The translations under genes were made by a program, and so were the position numbers. A DNA stretch of 64,000 nt, taken from NCBI RefSeq assembly GCF_003966155.1, contig NZ_RXNS01000013.1, forward strand, positions 1 through 64,000, in the 5' to 3' direction. Origin of the DNA: Halomonas nitroreducens. GTDB taxonomy: Bacteria > Pseudomonadota > Gammaproteobacteria > Pseudomonadales > Halomonadaceae. Within the stretch, counting starts at the first letter, position 1. The number at the start of each line of letters is the position of its first letter. The notes below the pieces were generated by a model. The model saw only the letters and a program-made list of their open reading frames with translations, was not told where the DNA came from and searched no databases. Positions 48,809-57,889 of this stretch are shown one piece after another.

Positions 48809-49330
48809 CTAGGGCAGATCCCCCGGCAGCTCCCTCACCCGCCGGATCTCGACCAGGCGCGCTTTTCCGGCATCGAGCGACGACCAGGGCCCGTCGAGCG
48901 ACAGGCGAGCCAAGCCGGCGGTGGGCAGCAGCTTGCCGTCGTCGGGCACAGCGGGCGGCTCGGGCAACAGCCAGACCAGGAAGGCCTCGAGGCCGGGATT
49001 GTGGCCGACCACCATCAGCCGCGAGAGCGTGGCGGGGTAGCGCGACACCGTCTGCGCCAGCGCCTCGGGCCCGGCCTCGTACAGGCTCGCCTCCATCACC
49101 ACGGCGTCGCCGGGCAGGCCCATCGCCTCGGCGCACCTCTCGGCGGTGGCCCTGGCACGCTCGGCGGGCGAGGTCAGGATGCGCTCCGGTACCCGTCCCT
49201 GCCGGGCGAGCCAGGCCCCCATGCGCCGGGCACCGCGCTTGCCGCGCTTCTTCAGCGGCCGCGCCATGTCGCTCATCGGTGTCGACCAGTCGGACTTCCC
49301 GTGGCGCAGCAGCAGCAGCTCCCAAGCCAT
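48809..49330 (-). CDS. sixA: Phosphohistidine phosphatase SixA-like
   Basis: A 173-residue histidine phosphatase of the branch that includes SixA. The catalytic RHG is in LLLLRHGKSDWSTP and the second His in VVGHNPGLEAFLVWLLP. SixA acts on phosphohistidine in phosphorelay and PTS proteins. I start at ATG 49330 (MAWELLLLRHG), with GGAGAG upstream; the frame is open far upstream with no family similarity. It is convergent with the guanidino operon and divergent from the CofD-related gene. Confidence 0.85.
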   Translation of the reverse strand: MAWELLLLRHGKSDWSTPMSDMARPLKKRGKRGARRMGAWLARQGRVPERILTSPAERARATAERCAEAMGLPGDAVVMEASLYEAGPEALAQTVSRYPATLSRLMVVGHNPGLEAFLVWLLPEPPAVPDDGKLLPTAGLARLSLDGPWSSLDAGKARLVEIRRVRELPGDLP

Positions 49331-49822
49331 AGGTGCTCTCCATGGAAGGGGTGATGGTCCTCGACAGGGCGGCGGCGTCGCCATCACCTCACCCCGCCGT
49401 GACACGGTATCCCCGCCAACGTCGACGGAGGGGCGCCTCGCCGCATGGCTCGCCGTCGACCATCGGTCGCGGGTGATCTCATGATAGCCAGCGGCAAGGC
49501 TACCGGCGCGCTCCCCCGAGGCCAGGGGCCCGTCCATCGCCATGGCATCCTCGGGACGTCCCGCCTTCTCTCGTGTGTCATTTTCCCGCCAGAGGTGCAC
49601 GCTCTTGCCGTAGAATCTACCCATGTCGGCGCCATGAGCCCGTCGCGAACGGGTCACCCTGACTGCCGGATGTCACTTCTTGCCGTCTTCGCGGTCAAAT
49701 CCTGCCATACCGGCGTGGCTCCTCCGTTGACGGCGGGTCAAGCGGGCATCGATAGGCGACAAGGCCAGCACGACGCGATAACGTCGCCAGCCAGGCAGGC
49801 ACCCAGCCGAAGGAAAGGATGC
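49331..49822. other. Divergent spacer without a recognised gene
   Basis: A 492-bp gap between divergent sixA and the CofD-related gene. Both reading frames stay open into it, but the translated sequence is unstructured and unlike the flanking families, so I do not call a gene. No palindrome or promoter stood out. A regulatory region, or an unrecognised small gene, cannot be excluded. Confidence 0.4.
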
Positions 49823-51016
49823 ATGATGGAAATCCGGCCGCCCCGCACCGACCAGGTGCCCGACTCGCTGCGGGTCCGACGCTACCGGCAAGCCCCGGAA
49901 CAGGGGCCCAGGCTGCTGTTCTTCAGCGGGGGGTCGGCGCTGGCGGGCGTCTCACGCAAGCTGCAGCGCTACAGCCACAATACCGTCCACCTGGTGACGC
50001 CCTTCGATTCCGGCGGAAGCTCGGCCATGCTGCGCCATGCCTTCGGCATGCCGGCCCTCGGCGACCTGCGCAGCCGCCTGATGGCCCTGGCGGACGAGAC
50101 CGCCCCGGACCACTCGCAGGTCTGCCGTCTCTTCGCCCATCGCCTGCCCATGGAAGCGACGCCGGAGGACCTGCGGGCCACCCTGGAGGCACTTGCCCGC
50201 GGCCACCATGTCCTGGTCAGCGACCTCACCCCCGCCCTGCGCCGGCCGCTCTGCCGCCAGCTCGACGTTTTTCGGGAGGCGATGCCTGCGACCTTCGAGC
50301 TGCGCGGGGCCTGCATCGGCAACTTGATCCTGGCCGGCGGTTACCTGGCCGGCCGGCGGCAGCTGGCCCCCATGGCCCGCCAGGCCGCCGAGCTGGTGCA
50401 GGCGCGCGGCACGGTCCGCGCGGTCGTCGACCATGACTACCACCTGGCGGCCACCCTGGCGGATGGCCGCCGGGTGCTCGGCCAGCACCGCATCACCGGC
50501 AAGGAGGTCCCGCCGCTGGACACCCCCATCGCGCGACTCGACCTCTCCGCCAGCGGCGACGCGCATGTTCCGGTCACGGCAACACTGCCCGAGGAAAGCC
50601 GCCGGCTCATCACCTCCGCCGACCTGATCTGCTACCCCCCCGGCAGCTTCTATTCCAGCGTGCTCGCCAACCTGCTGCCCGCCGGGATCGGCCGGGCCAT
50701 CCGCGACAATCCCTGCCCGAAGGTGTTCATCCCCAACCCGGGGCATGACCCCGAACAGGTCGGCAAGGACCTGCCCGGGCTGGTCGCGACCCTGCTCGAG
50801 ACCCTGCGCCGAGACACCGGCGAGGACTGTCCCGCCACTGCCCTGCTCGACGTCATCCTCATCGACAGTCGGCACGGCGACTATGCCGGCCACCTCGATG
50901 CCGACTTCCTGGCCGAGCTGGGCGTGACCCTGATCGACACCCCCCTGGTCGCCGCGAGAGGCGCCTCCCACTTCGATGATGACCGGCTGGTGGCCGCCCT
51001 GATGTCGCTGGCCTGA
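49823..51016 (+). CDS. CofD-related protein (GAK-system type)
   Basis: A 397-residue protein distantly related to the CofD/YvcK family. The nucleotide-binding N-terminal motif is LFFSGGSALAGVSRKLQRYS with THLVTPFDSGG-like HLVTPFDSGGSSAMLRHAFG. The later ITSADLICYPPGSFYSSVLA segment matches the YvcK/CofD sugar-nucleotide or GTP-binding fold. I recall similar proteins annotated as CofD-related, GAK system; none of the partner genes (ATP-grasp, HprK-like kinase) is nearby. It is not the F420 transferase, which lies at 62.9 kb. The start follows an AAGGAAAGG ribosome-binding site. The substrate is unknown. Confidence 0.72.
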   Translation: MMEIRPPRTDQVPDSLRVRRYRQAPEQGPRLLFFSGGSALAGVSRKLQRYSHNTVHLVTPFDSGGSSAMLRHAFGMPALGDLRSRLMALADETAPDHSQVCRLFAHRLPMEATPEDLRATLEALARGHHVLVSDLTPALRRPLCRQLDVFREAMPATFELRGACIGNLILAGGYLAGRRQLAPMARQAAELVQARGTVRAVVDHDYHLAATLADGRRVLGQHRITGKEVPPLDTPIARLDLSASGDAHVPVTATLPEESRRLITSADLICYPPGSFYSSVLANLLPAGIGRAIRDNPCPKVFIPNPGHDPEQVGKDLPGLVATLLETLRRDTGEDCPATALLDVILIDSRHGDYAGHLDADFLAELGVTLIDTPLVAARGASHFDDDRLVAALMSLA

Positions 51017-51017
51017 C

Positions 51018-51911
51018 TCATGGCCCGGCGGCGGCACCCGGCCGCAGCGACTCGATGACGAAGGCCTCCATGGCCTGGGCCGCCGGCGACAGGCTGCGCT
51101 GCCCCGAGCGCAGCAGGCCCAGCTCGCGCTCGACCTGGGGATCCACCAGAGGGATGAAACGCAGCCGCTCGTACTCCTCGGGGAAGGCCAGGCGCGGCAG
51201 GGTGGTGATGCCGATTCCCGCCACCAGCATGGCGGTCAGCGAGATCATGTTGGAGATGTCGAAGGCGCTCTCGACCAGCAGCGGCTCGGCGTCGGTGCCT
51301 TCCAGCAGCCGCGAGGTGCCGTTGCGGATCAGTACCTGTCCCTGCAGCGCCTCCCAGCTCAGGCTGTCCCGGCCGGCGAGGGAGTGGTCATCCCGGCACA
51401 CCACGCCGACGGCATCACGCATCAGCGGCGTGAAGGCCAGGCTGTCATCCTGTTGCCAGAGACTGGTGATCCCCAGTTCGACCTCCCCGCCGGCGACCAG
51501 GCGCCTGACGAACTCCGCATTGCCGTCCTGGAGACTGACCCGGAGCTCGGGGTAGCGGTGGATGAAGTCGCCGAGCAATCGCGGCATCAGGCGGCTGGCA
51601 ACCGACGGGACCGCGGCCATGTCGACGTGCCCGGCCTGCTGGTGGACCTGGGCCAGCAGTTCCCGGCTCAGGCGATCGTGCTGGGTGATCAGCTCGCGGA
51701 AGCGCGGCAGGCAGTAGGCCCCGAAGGGCGTCAGGGTGGCCTTGCCGCCCTTCTCGAACAGCGGTTCCCCCAGGCGCTGCTCGAGCTCCCGCACCGCCAT
51801 GGACACGGCCGGCTGGGTGCGATGCAGCTGGCGTGCCGCGGCGTGAAAGCCGCCAGCATCGACAATGGCCAGCACATAGCGCAACGGCTGGATCTTGAGC
51901 TCCGGCAGCAT
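51018..51911 (-). CDS. LysR-type regulator of the BCCT operon
   Basis: A 297-residue LysR-type regulator. The winged helix is ARQLHRTQPAVSMAVRELEQ (about 22-41), and the effector domain starts near residue 90 (HVDMAAVPSVASRLMPRLLG). It stands divergent from the aldehyde dehydrogenase gene across 113 bp, so it very likely regulates the six-gene operon. Its 3' end is convergent with the CofD-related gene, only 1 bp away. The ligand is unknown. The GAGGAGGGAGG ribosome-binding site is strong. Confidence 0.88.
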   Translation of the reverse strand: MLPELKIQPLRYVLAIVDAGGFHAAARQLHRTQPAVSMAVRELEQRLGEPLFEKGGKATLTPFGAYCLPRFRELITQHDRLSRELLAQVHQQAGHVDMAAVPSVASRLMPRLLGDFIHRYPELRVSLQDGNAEFVRRLVAGGEVELGITSLWQQDDSLAFTPLMRDAVGVVCRDDHSLAGRDSLSWEALQGQVLIRNGTSRLLEGTDAEPLLVESAFDISNMISLTAMLVAGIGITTLPRLAFPEEYERLRFIPLVDPQVERELGLLRSGQRSLSPAAQAMEAFVIESLRPGAAAGP

Positions 51912-51995
51912 GCCCTCCCTCCTCGCCTGTCGGTAAGAAACCCTGATCGATTCATCTTGATTATTGATTATCCTTATCTTGGACCCTCGCCTAGC

Positions 51996-52019
51996 ATGAC
52001 GGCAACGTCATCAAGGAGG
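51996..52019 (+). promoter_or_regulatory. GNRA-capped leader hairpin before the BCCT operon
   Basis: ATGACG-GCAA-CGTCAT (51996-52011) is a perfect 6-bp stem with a GCAA tetraloop, two bases before the AAGGAGG ribosome-binding site of the first gene. It could affect translation or mRNA stability. The upstream part of the spacer (about 51950-51985) is AT-rich and holds probable promoter and LysR sites that I could not resolve. Confidence 0.45.
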
Positions 52020-52024
52020 TTTCC

Positions 52025-53464
52025 ATGTCCCACGTTCATTCCCTCTACATCGACGGCGCCTGGGTCGAGGGCCAGGACAGCATCGCCAACCGCAACCCGT
52101 CCGACACCGGCGACGTGATCGGTCACTATGCCCAGGCCAGCGTCGAGCAGGTCGGCGAGGCCATCGCCGCCGCCAGGCGCGGCCTGGCCGAGTGGCGCCA
52201 CAGCGGGCTGGAGCAGCGCTACGGCGTGCTCATGGCCATCGGCGACGAGCTGATCGCCCGCAAGGACGAGTTGGGTCGGCTGCTGGCGCGGGAAGAGGGC
52301 AAGGCCCTGGCCGAGGGTGTGGGCGAGGTCTTTCGCTCCGGCCAGTTCTTCCACTACTACGCCGCCGAGGTGCTGCGCCAGATCGACGAGCGGGTCGACT
52401 CCGTGCGTCCGGGCATCGAGGTCGATACCCGCCGCGAGCCGGTGGGCGTGGTGGGCATCATCAGCCCCTGGAACTTCCCCATGGCCACCGCCGTGTGGAA
52501 GATCGCCCCGGCACTGGCCTTCGGCAATGCCGTGATCTTCAAGCCGGCCAACCTGGTGCCGGCCAGCGCCTGGGCGCTGACCGAGATCATCAGCCGCCAG
52601 GCGCTGCCCGCCGGCACCTTCAACCTGCTGATGGGGCCGGGCTCGAGCGTCGGCGATGCGCTCATCTCGAGCCCCGAGATCCAGGCCCTGAGCTTCACCG
52701 GCTCGCTGGACGTGGGCCGCCGCGTGGCCGCCGCCACCGCCGGCAACCTGGTCAAGTGCCAGCTGGAGATGGGCTCCAAGAACGCCCTGATCGTCGCCGA
52801 CGACGCCGACCTGGACCTGGCCGTGGAGGCCGCCTTCGCCGGCGCCTATTCCGGCACCGGCCAGAAGTGCACCGCTTCCTCGCGACTGATCGTCACCGAG
52901 GCCGTGCACGATGCCTTCGTCGACAAGCTGATCGCTAAGCTCGAGACGATCCGGGTCGGCCATGCACTGGAGGAGGGCGTGCATCTCGGCCCCGCCGTGG
53001 ACGCCCGCCAGCTGGAGTCCAACCTGGCCTGGGTCGAGCGAGCGAAGGCCGATGGCGCCACCCTGGCCTTCGGCGGCGAGCGCCTCGAGCGGGACACCGA
53101 GGGCTACTTCATGGCCCCCACGCTGTTCGTCGACACCACCAACAACATGGCCATCAACCGCGAGGAGGTCTTCGGGCCCATCGCCTGCGTGATCAAGGTG
53201 CGCGACTACGAGGAGGCCATCGCCACCCTCAACGACACCCACTTCGGCCTCACCGCGGGCATCATCACCGATTCGCTGAAGCTCGCCAGCGACTTCAAGG
53301 CCCGTGCCGAGACCGGCTGCGTGATGGTCAACCTGGCCACCGCCGGCACCGACTATCACGTGCCCTTCGGCGGCCGCAAGCACTCCAGCTTCGGCCCCCG
53401 GGAACAGGGCCGCTACGCTCGCGAGTTCTACACCGTGGTCAAGACCTCCTACGTCAAGGCCTGA
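52025..53464 (+). CDS. NAD(P)-dependent aldehyde dehydrogenase (semialdehyde dehydrogenase-like)
   Basis: A 479-residue aldehyde dehydrogenase, first gene of the BCCT operon. Motifs: IISPWNFPMATAVWKIAP, catalytic Cys in GTGQKCTASSRLIV, Glu in LEMGSKNALIVADD. The LEMGSKN pattern (instead of LELGGKS) and the C-terminal TDYHVPFGGRKHSSFGPREQ resemble 2-ketoglutaric semialdehyde dehydrogenases. That makes it a plausible final oxidation step yielding a dicarboxylate, but the substrate is an inference. It has a strong AAGGAGG ribosome-binding site and is 11 bp before the next gene. Confidence 0.85.
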   Translation: MSHVHSLYIDGAWVEGQDSIANRNPSDTGDVIGHYAQASVEQVGEAIAAARRGLAEWRHSGLEQRYGVLMAIGDELIARKDELGRLLAREEGKALAEGVGEVFRSGQFFHYYAAEVLRQIDERVDSVRPGIEVDTRREPVGVVGIISPWNFPMATAVWKIAPALAFGNAVIFKPANLVPASAWALTEIISRQALPAGTFNLLMGPGSSVGDALISSPEIQALSFTGSLDVGRRVAAATAGNLVKCQLEMGSKNALIVADDADLDLAVEAAFAGAYSGTGQKCTASSRLIVTEAVHDAFVDKLIAKLETIRVGHALEEGVHLGPAVDARQLESNLAWVERAKADGATLAFGGERLERDTEGYFMAPTLFVDTTNNMAINREEVFGPIACVIKVRDYEEAIATLNDTHFGLTAGIITDSLKLASDFKARAETGCVMVNLATAGTDYHVPFGGRKHSSFGPREQGRYAREFYTVVKTSYVKA

Positions 53465-53475
53465 GGAGACGCCCC

Positions 53476-54486
53476 ATGTCCAAGGAAATGCTCACCGTCG
53501 ATGGCCTGCAGTACTCGAACTGGTCCCGGGAGATCTTCGAGCAGATGCGCGAGGGTGGCGTCGACGCCGTCCACGCCACCCTGGCCTATCATGAGAACAC
53601 CCGCGAGACCCTGTCACGCCTGGGCGAGTGGAACCGCCGCTTCGAGGCGCATGGCGACCTGATCATGCCGGTGCGGCAGGCGGCGGACATCGCCCGTGCC
53701 CGCCAGGCCGGCAAGGTGGGCATCTTCCTCGGCGCCCAGAATTGCTCGCCCATCGAGGACGACATCGACATGGTCGCGGTGATGCGCGACCTGGGGCTGC
53801 TGATCATGCAGCTGACCTACAACAACCAGAGCCTGCTGGCCTGCGGCTGCTACGAAGCCGAGGACAGCGGTATCACCCGCTTCGGGCGCCAGGTGATCCG
53901 TGAGATGAACCGGGTGGGCATGGTCATCGATATGTCCCACAGCGCGGAGCGGTCGACCCTGGAGGCCGTCGAACTCTCCGAGCGTCCGGTAATCATCTCC
54001 CATGCCAACCCGAGTTCCTTCCACCCGGCCAGGCGCAACAAGTCGGACAAGGTCCTCGCGGCCATCGCCGAGTCGGGCGGCCTGCTGGGCTTCTCCGCCT
54101 ACCCCTTCCATCTCAAGAACGGGCCCGACTGCACCCTCGAGGACTTCTGCGACATGATCGCCCGCACCGCCGACCTGATGGGCATCGAGCATATCGGCAT
54201 CGGCACCGACCTGTGCCAGGCGCAACCGACCTCGGTGCTGGAGTGGATGCGCAACGGTCGCTGGTCCAAGGAGATGGACTACGGCGAGGGCAGCAAGGCC
54301 AACGCGGACTGGCCCCGCCCCCTGTCCTGGTTCCGGGATAATCGCGACTTCCCGAACCTGGCTGCAGGATTGCGTCGGCGCGGCTTCGACGAGGCATCGA
54401 TCCGCCGCATCATGGGTCAGAACTGGGTCGAGCTGCTGGAACGCACCACGGTGCCGGCAGCGGCGCTCGAGGAGGCTGCCGCCTGA
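53476..54486 (+). CDS. M19 (renal dipeptidase)-like protein lacking some metal ligands
   Basis: A 336-residue protein of the peptidase M19 (TIM-barrel amidohydrolase) family. In active enzymes an HxD pair near the N-terminus, a Glu and two His bind zinc. Here the N-terminal element reads VDGLQYSNW (His and Asp absent), the Glu position reads LGAQN (Gln88), while His155 (DMSHSA) and His176 (ISHANPSS) remain, as does the Arg in HPARRN. The protein is therefore an atypical member, perhaps with a changed active site. It sits between aldehyde dehydrogenase and BCCT genes, so a role in the same catabolic pathway is likely. Confidence 0.75.
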   Translation: MSKEMLTVDGLQYSNWSREIFEQMREGGVDAVHATLAYHENTRETLSRLGEWNRRFEAHGDLIMPVRQAADIARARQAGKVGIFLGAQNCSPIEDDIDMVAVMRDLGLLIMQLTYNNQSLLACGCYEAEDSGITRFGRQVIREMNRVGMVIDMSHSAERSTLEAVELSERPVIISHANPSSFHPARRNKSDKVLAAIAESGGLLGFSAYPFHLKNGPDCTLEDFCDMIARTADLMGIEHIGIGTDLCQAQPTSVLEWMRNGRWSKEMDYGEGSKANADWPRPLSWFRDNRDFPNLAAGLRRRGFDEASIRRIMGQNWVELLERTTVPAAALEEAAA

Positions 54487-54555
54487 CCTGCCCCTGACAC
54501 GCCATCGGATAAGAACAAAGGCCCTCCCGAGGGGCCGCCAGCAGAGGCCAACGAC

Positions 54556-56145
54556 ATGACACAACACAACACCGCTACCCCGACGGCCGACGCGCCGCGG
54601 GAACACCGCCTGGGTGACCCCATCGTGCTGAGCCTCAGCGTGGGGTTCATCCTGCTCTTCGTCGCCCTGTCGCTGTATGACATCGAGATGGTGGCCGACG
54701 CCATCGGCGCCGGCTTCGCCTGGACCGCCAGCACCCTGGGGTCCTACTTCCAGCTGCTGTTGCTACTGACCTTCTTTATCGGCATCGGCTTGGCCTTTTC
54801 GCCCGCCGCCAGTGCCAGGATCGGCAACCTCGCCACCCCGGAGATCAGCACCTTCAAGTGGCTGTCGATCATCATGTGCACCCTGCTGGCCGGGGGCGGC
54901 GTCTTCTTCGCCGCCGGCGAGCCGGTCTATCACTTCGTGGTCACCCCGCCGGCCTTCAGCAGCGAGGCCGGCACGGCCGAGGCCGTGGCCGGGGCTCTGG
55001 CCCAGTCCTTCATGCACTGGGGGTTCCTGGCCTGGGCGGTGCTGGGCTCGCTGACCGCCGTGGTGCTGGCCCATGCCCACTACGACAAGGGCCAACCGCT
55101 GCAGCCCCGCACGCTGCTCTACCCGGTGCTCGGCGAACGGATCATGGGCGGCACCTTCGGCGGCGTGGTCGATGCCCTGTGCGTGATCGCCGTGGTTGCC
55201 GGCACCGTCGGCCCGATCGGCTTTCTGGCCACCCAGGTGAGCTTCGGCCTGCACGAGCTGTTCGGCGTCTCCGAGGGCTACGGCACCCAACTGGCCATCC
55301 TGGTCGCGCTGGCGGTGGTCTACGTCACCTCGGCGATCACCGGCATCCACCGCGGCATCCAGCTGCTCAGCCGCTTCAACGTCTTCCTGGCGCTGGCCAT
55401 CGCCGCGGTGATCTTCGTCTTCGGCCCGACGCTGTTCCTGACCAATGCCTTCACCCAGGGCTTCGGTACCTACCTGACCTCCTTCTTCACCATGGCCACC
55501 ATGACCGCCCAGACCGCCCCCGACTGGTGGATGCAGTGGTGGACGGTGTTCTTCTTCGCCTGGTTCATCGGCTATGGTCCGCTGATGGCGATCTTCGTCG
55601 CGCGCATCTCCCGGGGCCGCACCATCCGCCAGATGATCCTGGCCGTGGCCATCATGGCGCCCATCGCCACCACCGTCTGGTTCACCCTGCTCGGCGGCTC
55701 GGGCATCCACTACCAGCTGACCGGGGTGATCGACCTGACCGAGGCACTGAACAACTTCCAGTTCGACGTGGCCACCCTCACCGTGGCCCAGGCGCTGCCC
55801 GGCGGCACCCTGATGGCGCTGGCGATCCTGGTGCTGACCACCATCTTCGTGGCCACCACCGGCGACTCCATGAGCTATGCCATCGCCGTGGTGGGCTCCG
55901 GCCACGACCGCCCCAGTACCCTGGTGCGCGCCTTCTGGGGCATCGCCATGGCGCTGATGGCGGGCATCCTGCTGTACATGGGCGCCGGCCAGATCAGCGT
56001 GCTGCAGCAGTTCATCGTGCTCACCGCCATCCCGGTGTCGCTGGTGCTGCTGCCGTCGCTGTGGACCGGCCCACAGGCCGCCTACGCCATGGCCCGCGCC
56101 CAGGGCCGGTCCACCCGCCGCGCACCGGAGCACGACCATGCCTGA
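54556..56145 (+). CDS. BCCT family transporter with altered aromatic box
   Basis: A 529-residue betaine-carnitine-choline-type transporter with 12 predicted helices. The family signature segment reads APDWWMQWWTVFFFAWFIGY and then GPLMAIFVARISRGRTIRQ. The RISRGRT part is conserved, but in betaine/choline carriers the preceding stretch usually reads like FYWAWWISWSPF; here it is FFFAWFIGYGPL, so several tryptophans of the cation-binding box are replaced. The substrate is thus probably not glycine betaine or choline. It overlaps the next gene by 8 bp. Confidence 0.88.
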   Translation: MTQHNTATPTADAPREHRLGDPIVLSLSVGFILLFVALSLYDIEMVADAIGAGFAWTASTLGSYFQLLLLLTFFIGIGLAFSPAASARIGNLATPEISTFKWLSIIMCTLLAGGGVFFAAGEPVYHFVVTPPAFSSEAGTAEAVAGALAQSFMHWGFLAWAVLGSLTAVVLAHAHYDKGQPLQPRTLLYPVLGERIMGGTFGGVVDALCVIAVVAGTVGPIGFLATQVSFGLHELFGVSEGYGTQLAILVALAVVYVTSAITGIHRGIQLLSRFNVFLALAIAAVIFVFGPTLFLTNAFTQGFGTYLTSFFTMATMTAQTAPDWWMQWWTVFFFAWFIGYGPLMAIFVARISRGRTIRQMILAVAIMAPIATTVWFTLLGGSGIHYQLTGVIDLTEALNNFQFDVATLTVAQALPGGTLMALAILVLTTIFVATTGDSMSYAIAVVGSGHDRPSTLVRAFWGIAMALMAGILLYMGAGQISVLQQFIVLTAIPVSLVLLPSLWTGPQAAYAMARAQGRSTRRAPEHDHA

Positions 56146-57889
56146 GCTGACCCTCCCGACCACTCCACTGGCTCCGCTACGCCCCGCTGCCGAGGTGATG
56201 GAGCTTGAGCGACTCGGCAGCCTGCCCGCCAGCCGGCTGAGCTTCGTGCGCAGCCTGGTGCGCCAGATGGCGCGCCAGCGCTGGCAGATCAGCCCCAGCC
56301 GCTTCGACCTGGACGAGCGGGGTCATGGCATTGCCATCTATCGACTGCAGACGCCCCAGGGCCGCTATCACGGGGTGATCTTCTCCCAACACCTGGACGA
56401 CGACCAGCGCTCCGACCGGGTGATCGCCCAGGCCTGGGACGTCACCTTCGGGGTAGTGGAGGGCGATGTGGACGACGCCCTGCTCGAGCAGATGGCCGAC
56501 AACGTGCCGCTGCAGGAGGCCGGGCGCCAGCACCCGCGGCTGCTGGTGCTGTCCCGGGCCAACCGCAGCCTGCGCAACTTTGCCCACTTCGTGGAGGCGC
56601 TGTCCGCCGGGCACCAGCCCGACCCGGCCTGGCTGACCCGAGTCGGCTACCTCTACCGGACCACGGCGGTCTACGGTAACGGCAAGTTCGGCATCGCCGA
56701 CTTCGTGCGCCTGCAGGACAACCCCGACTTCCATCGGCCCTTCTCGGCCCAGATGCTGGCCGTCTACCTGCTGCGCCACTTCTCCATCGAGCAGGTGGAG
56801 CACATCGCCCGCTGCCGTTCGCCCGAGCGTGCGGTGCCCATGGCCACCGAACTGCGTCGTTACCTGGGCATCGGCAACTCCACCGGCCTCGGCATGGCCC
56901 CCTTCCTGATCAACCATCCCCAGTTGATCCAGCAATGGGTGCACTGCCGGGAGACCGCGCTGGCACTGGCCCTGGGCCAGGCGCCGGACGAGCAAAGGCG
57001 CGGGCGACTGATCGCCCTGACCCACCGCGCCATGCATCACCTGGACCAGACGGTCAGCGAGGACACCGACCAGGGCGCGCGGAATGCCGCCATCGTGGCG
57101 GCCCTGCCCGAGGTGATCGCCTGGCTCGAGGAGGTGCCGCTGGAGGATGACCTCTGGCAGCAGCTGGTGGCCTGGAGCTCACGTACCCTGCCGCTGGAGG
57201 CCCAGGAACTGGTCAACACCCTGCTGCTCGAGCTCTACCCCGAGCTTGTCGATCCGCTGGAGGATCGGATGGGCACCGAGGAGTGCCTGGAGCTGACCCC
57301 CGACATGCCCCTGGTACGCCTCAAGCAGCTGATCGAGACCCACTACGACTGGGCACTGGCCGAGGACTTCGAGCGCCCCGAGGCACGTCACTGGTTCTGG
57401 TACCGCTCCGCCGAGAAGGAGGAACCGCGGCTCGGTGTGCGCGGCGAGGAACCCGGCGCCGAGAAGGAACTGCCGCTGGCCATCGCGCCCCGCGTGCACC
57501 ATACCCATGGGGTGCTGAGCGACTTCCTGGAGGCCAACCCCCGCGCCCTGGTGGTGGAATTCCTGATCGCCCACCCGCGCCACAAGGACATCGTGCGTCG
57601 CATCCAGTCCATGGTGGAGACGCCCTACGGCGAGATCCGCGCCAACCTCTGGCACCGGGACATGAAACCCATGCACCTGCTGCGCACCAAGCTGTCGTTC
57701 TTCGGCGCCAGCCGTTTCGACCCCAAGTCGGACCGCTGGGTGCGCATCACCCTCTTCCAGGGCGCGCCCCTGGTCGAAGAGCTCAACGCCGAGCCCCGGG
57801 ATCTGGCCGACTTCGATGACTGGAGCTTCCCGCTGGAGCCCCAGGGCGTCATGCCCTCACAACGACAAGGCGCAGGAGAGACATCATGA
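56138..57889 (+). CDS. Unrecognised 583-residue soluble protein
   Basis: I do not recognise this family. The 583-residue product has no signal peptide or transmembrane helix. It is rich in charged residues and helical stretches (RLSFVRSLVRQMARQRWQIS; QMLAVYLLRHFSIEQVEHIA), with an N-terminal mixed alpha/beta part (HGIAIYRLQTPQGRYHGVIF) and a conserved-looking C-terminal end (PYGEIRANLWHRDMKPMHLL, then RTKLSFFGASRFDP). No P-loop, Rossmann motif or metal motif is obvious. It overlaps the BCCT stop by 8 bp and the next gene start by 4 bp, so it is translated with both. A catabolic enzyme or assembly factor for the pathway is possible. Confidence 0.8.
   Translation: MPELTLPTTPLAPLRPAAEVMELERLGSLPASRLSFVRSLVRQMARQRWQISPSRFDLDERGHGIAIYRLQTPQGRYHGVIFSQHLDDDQRSDRVIAQAWDVTFGVVEGDVDDALLEQMADNVPLQEAGRQHPRLLVLSRANRSLRNFAHFVEALSAGHQPDPAWLTRVGYLYRTTAVYGNGKFGIADFVRLQDNPDFHRPFSAQMLAVYLLRHFSIEQVEHIARCRSPERAVPMATELRRYLGIGNSTGLGMAPFLINHPQLIQQWVHCRETALALALGQAPDEQRRGRLIALTHRAMHHLDQTVSEDTDQGARNAAIVAALPEVIAWLEEVPLEDDLWQQLVAWSSRTLPLEAQELVNTLLLELYPELVDPLEDRMGTEECLELTPDMPLVRLKQLIETHYDWALAEDFERPEARHWFWYRSAEKEEPRLGVRGEEPGAEKELPLAIAPRVHHTHGVLSDFLEANPRALVVEFLIAHPRHKDIVRRIQSMVETPYGEIRANLWHRDMKPMHLLRTKLSFFGASRFDPKSDRWVRITLFQGAPLVEELNAEPRDLADFDDWSFPLEPQGVMPSQRQGAGETS

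Noticed and set aside
49823..51016. Second F420 2-phospholactate transferase (cofD)
   Set aside because: It lacks the GGVGGAK and NVADDxE-type core of the CofD at 62.9 kb and resembles CofD-related proteins only distantly.
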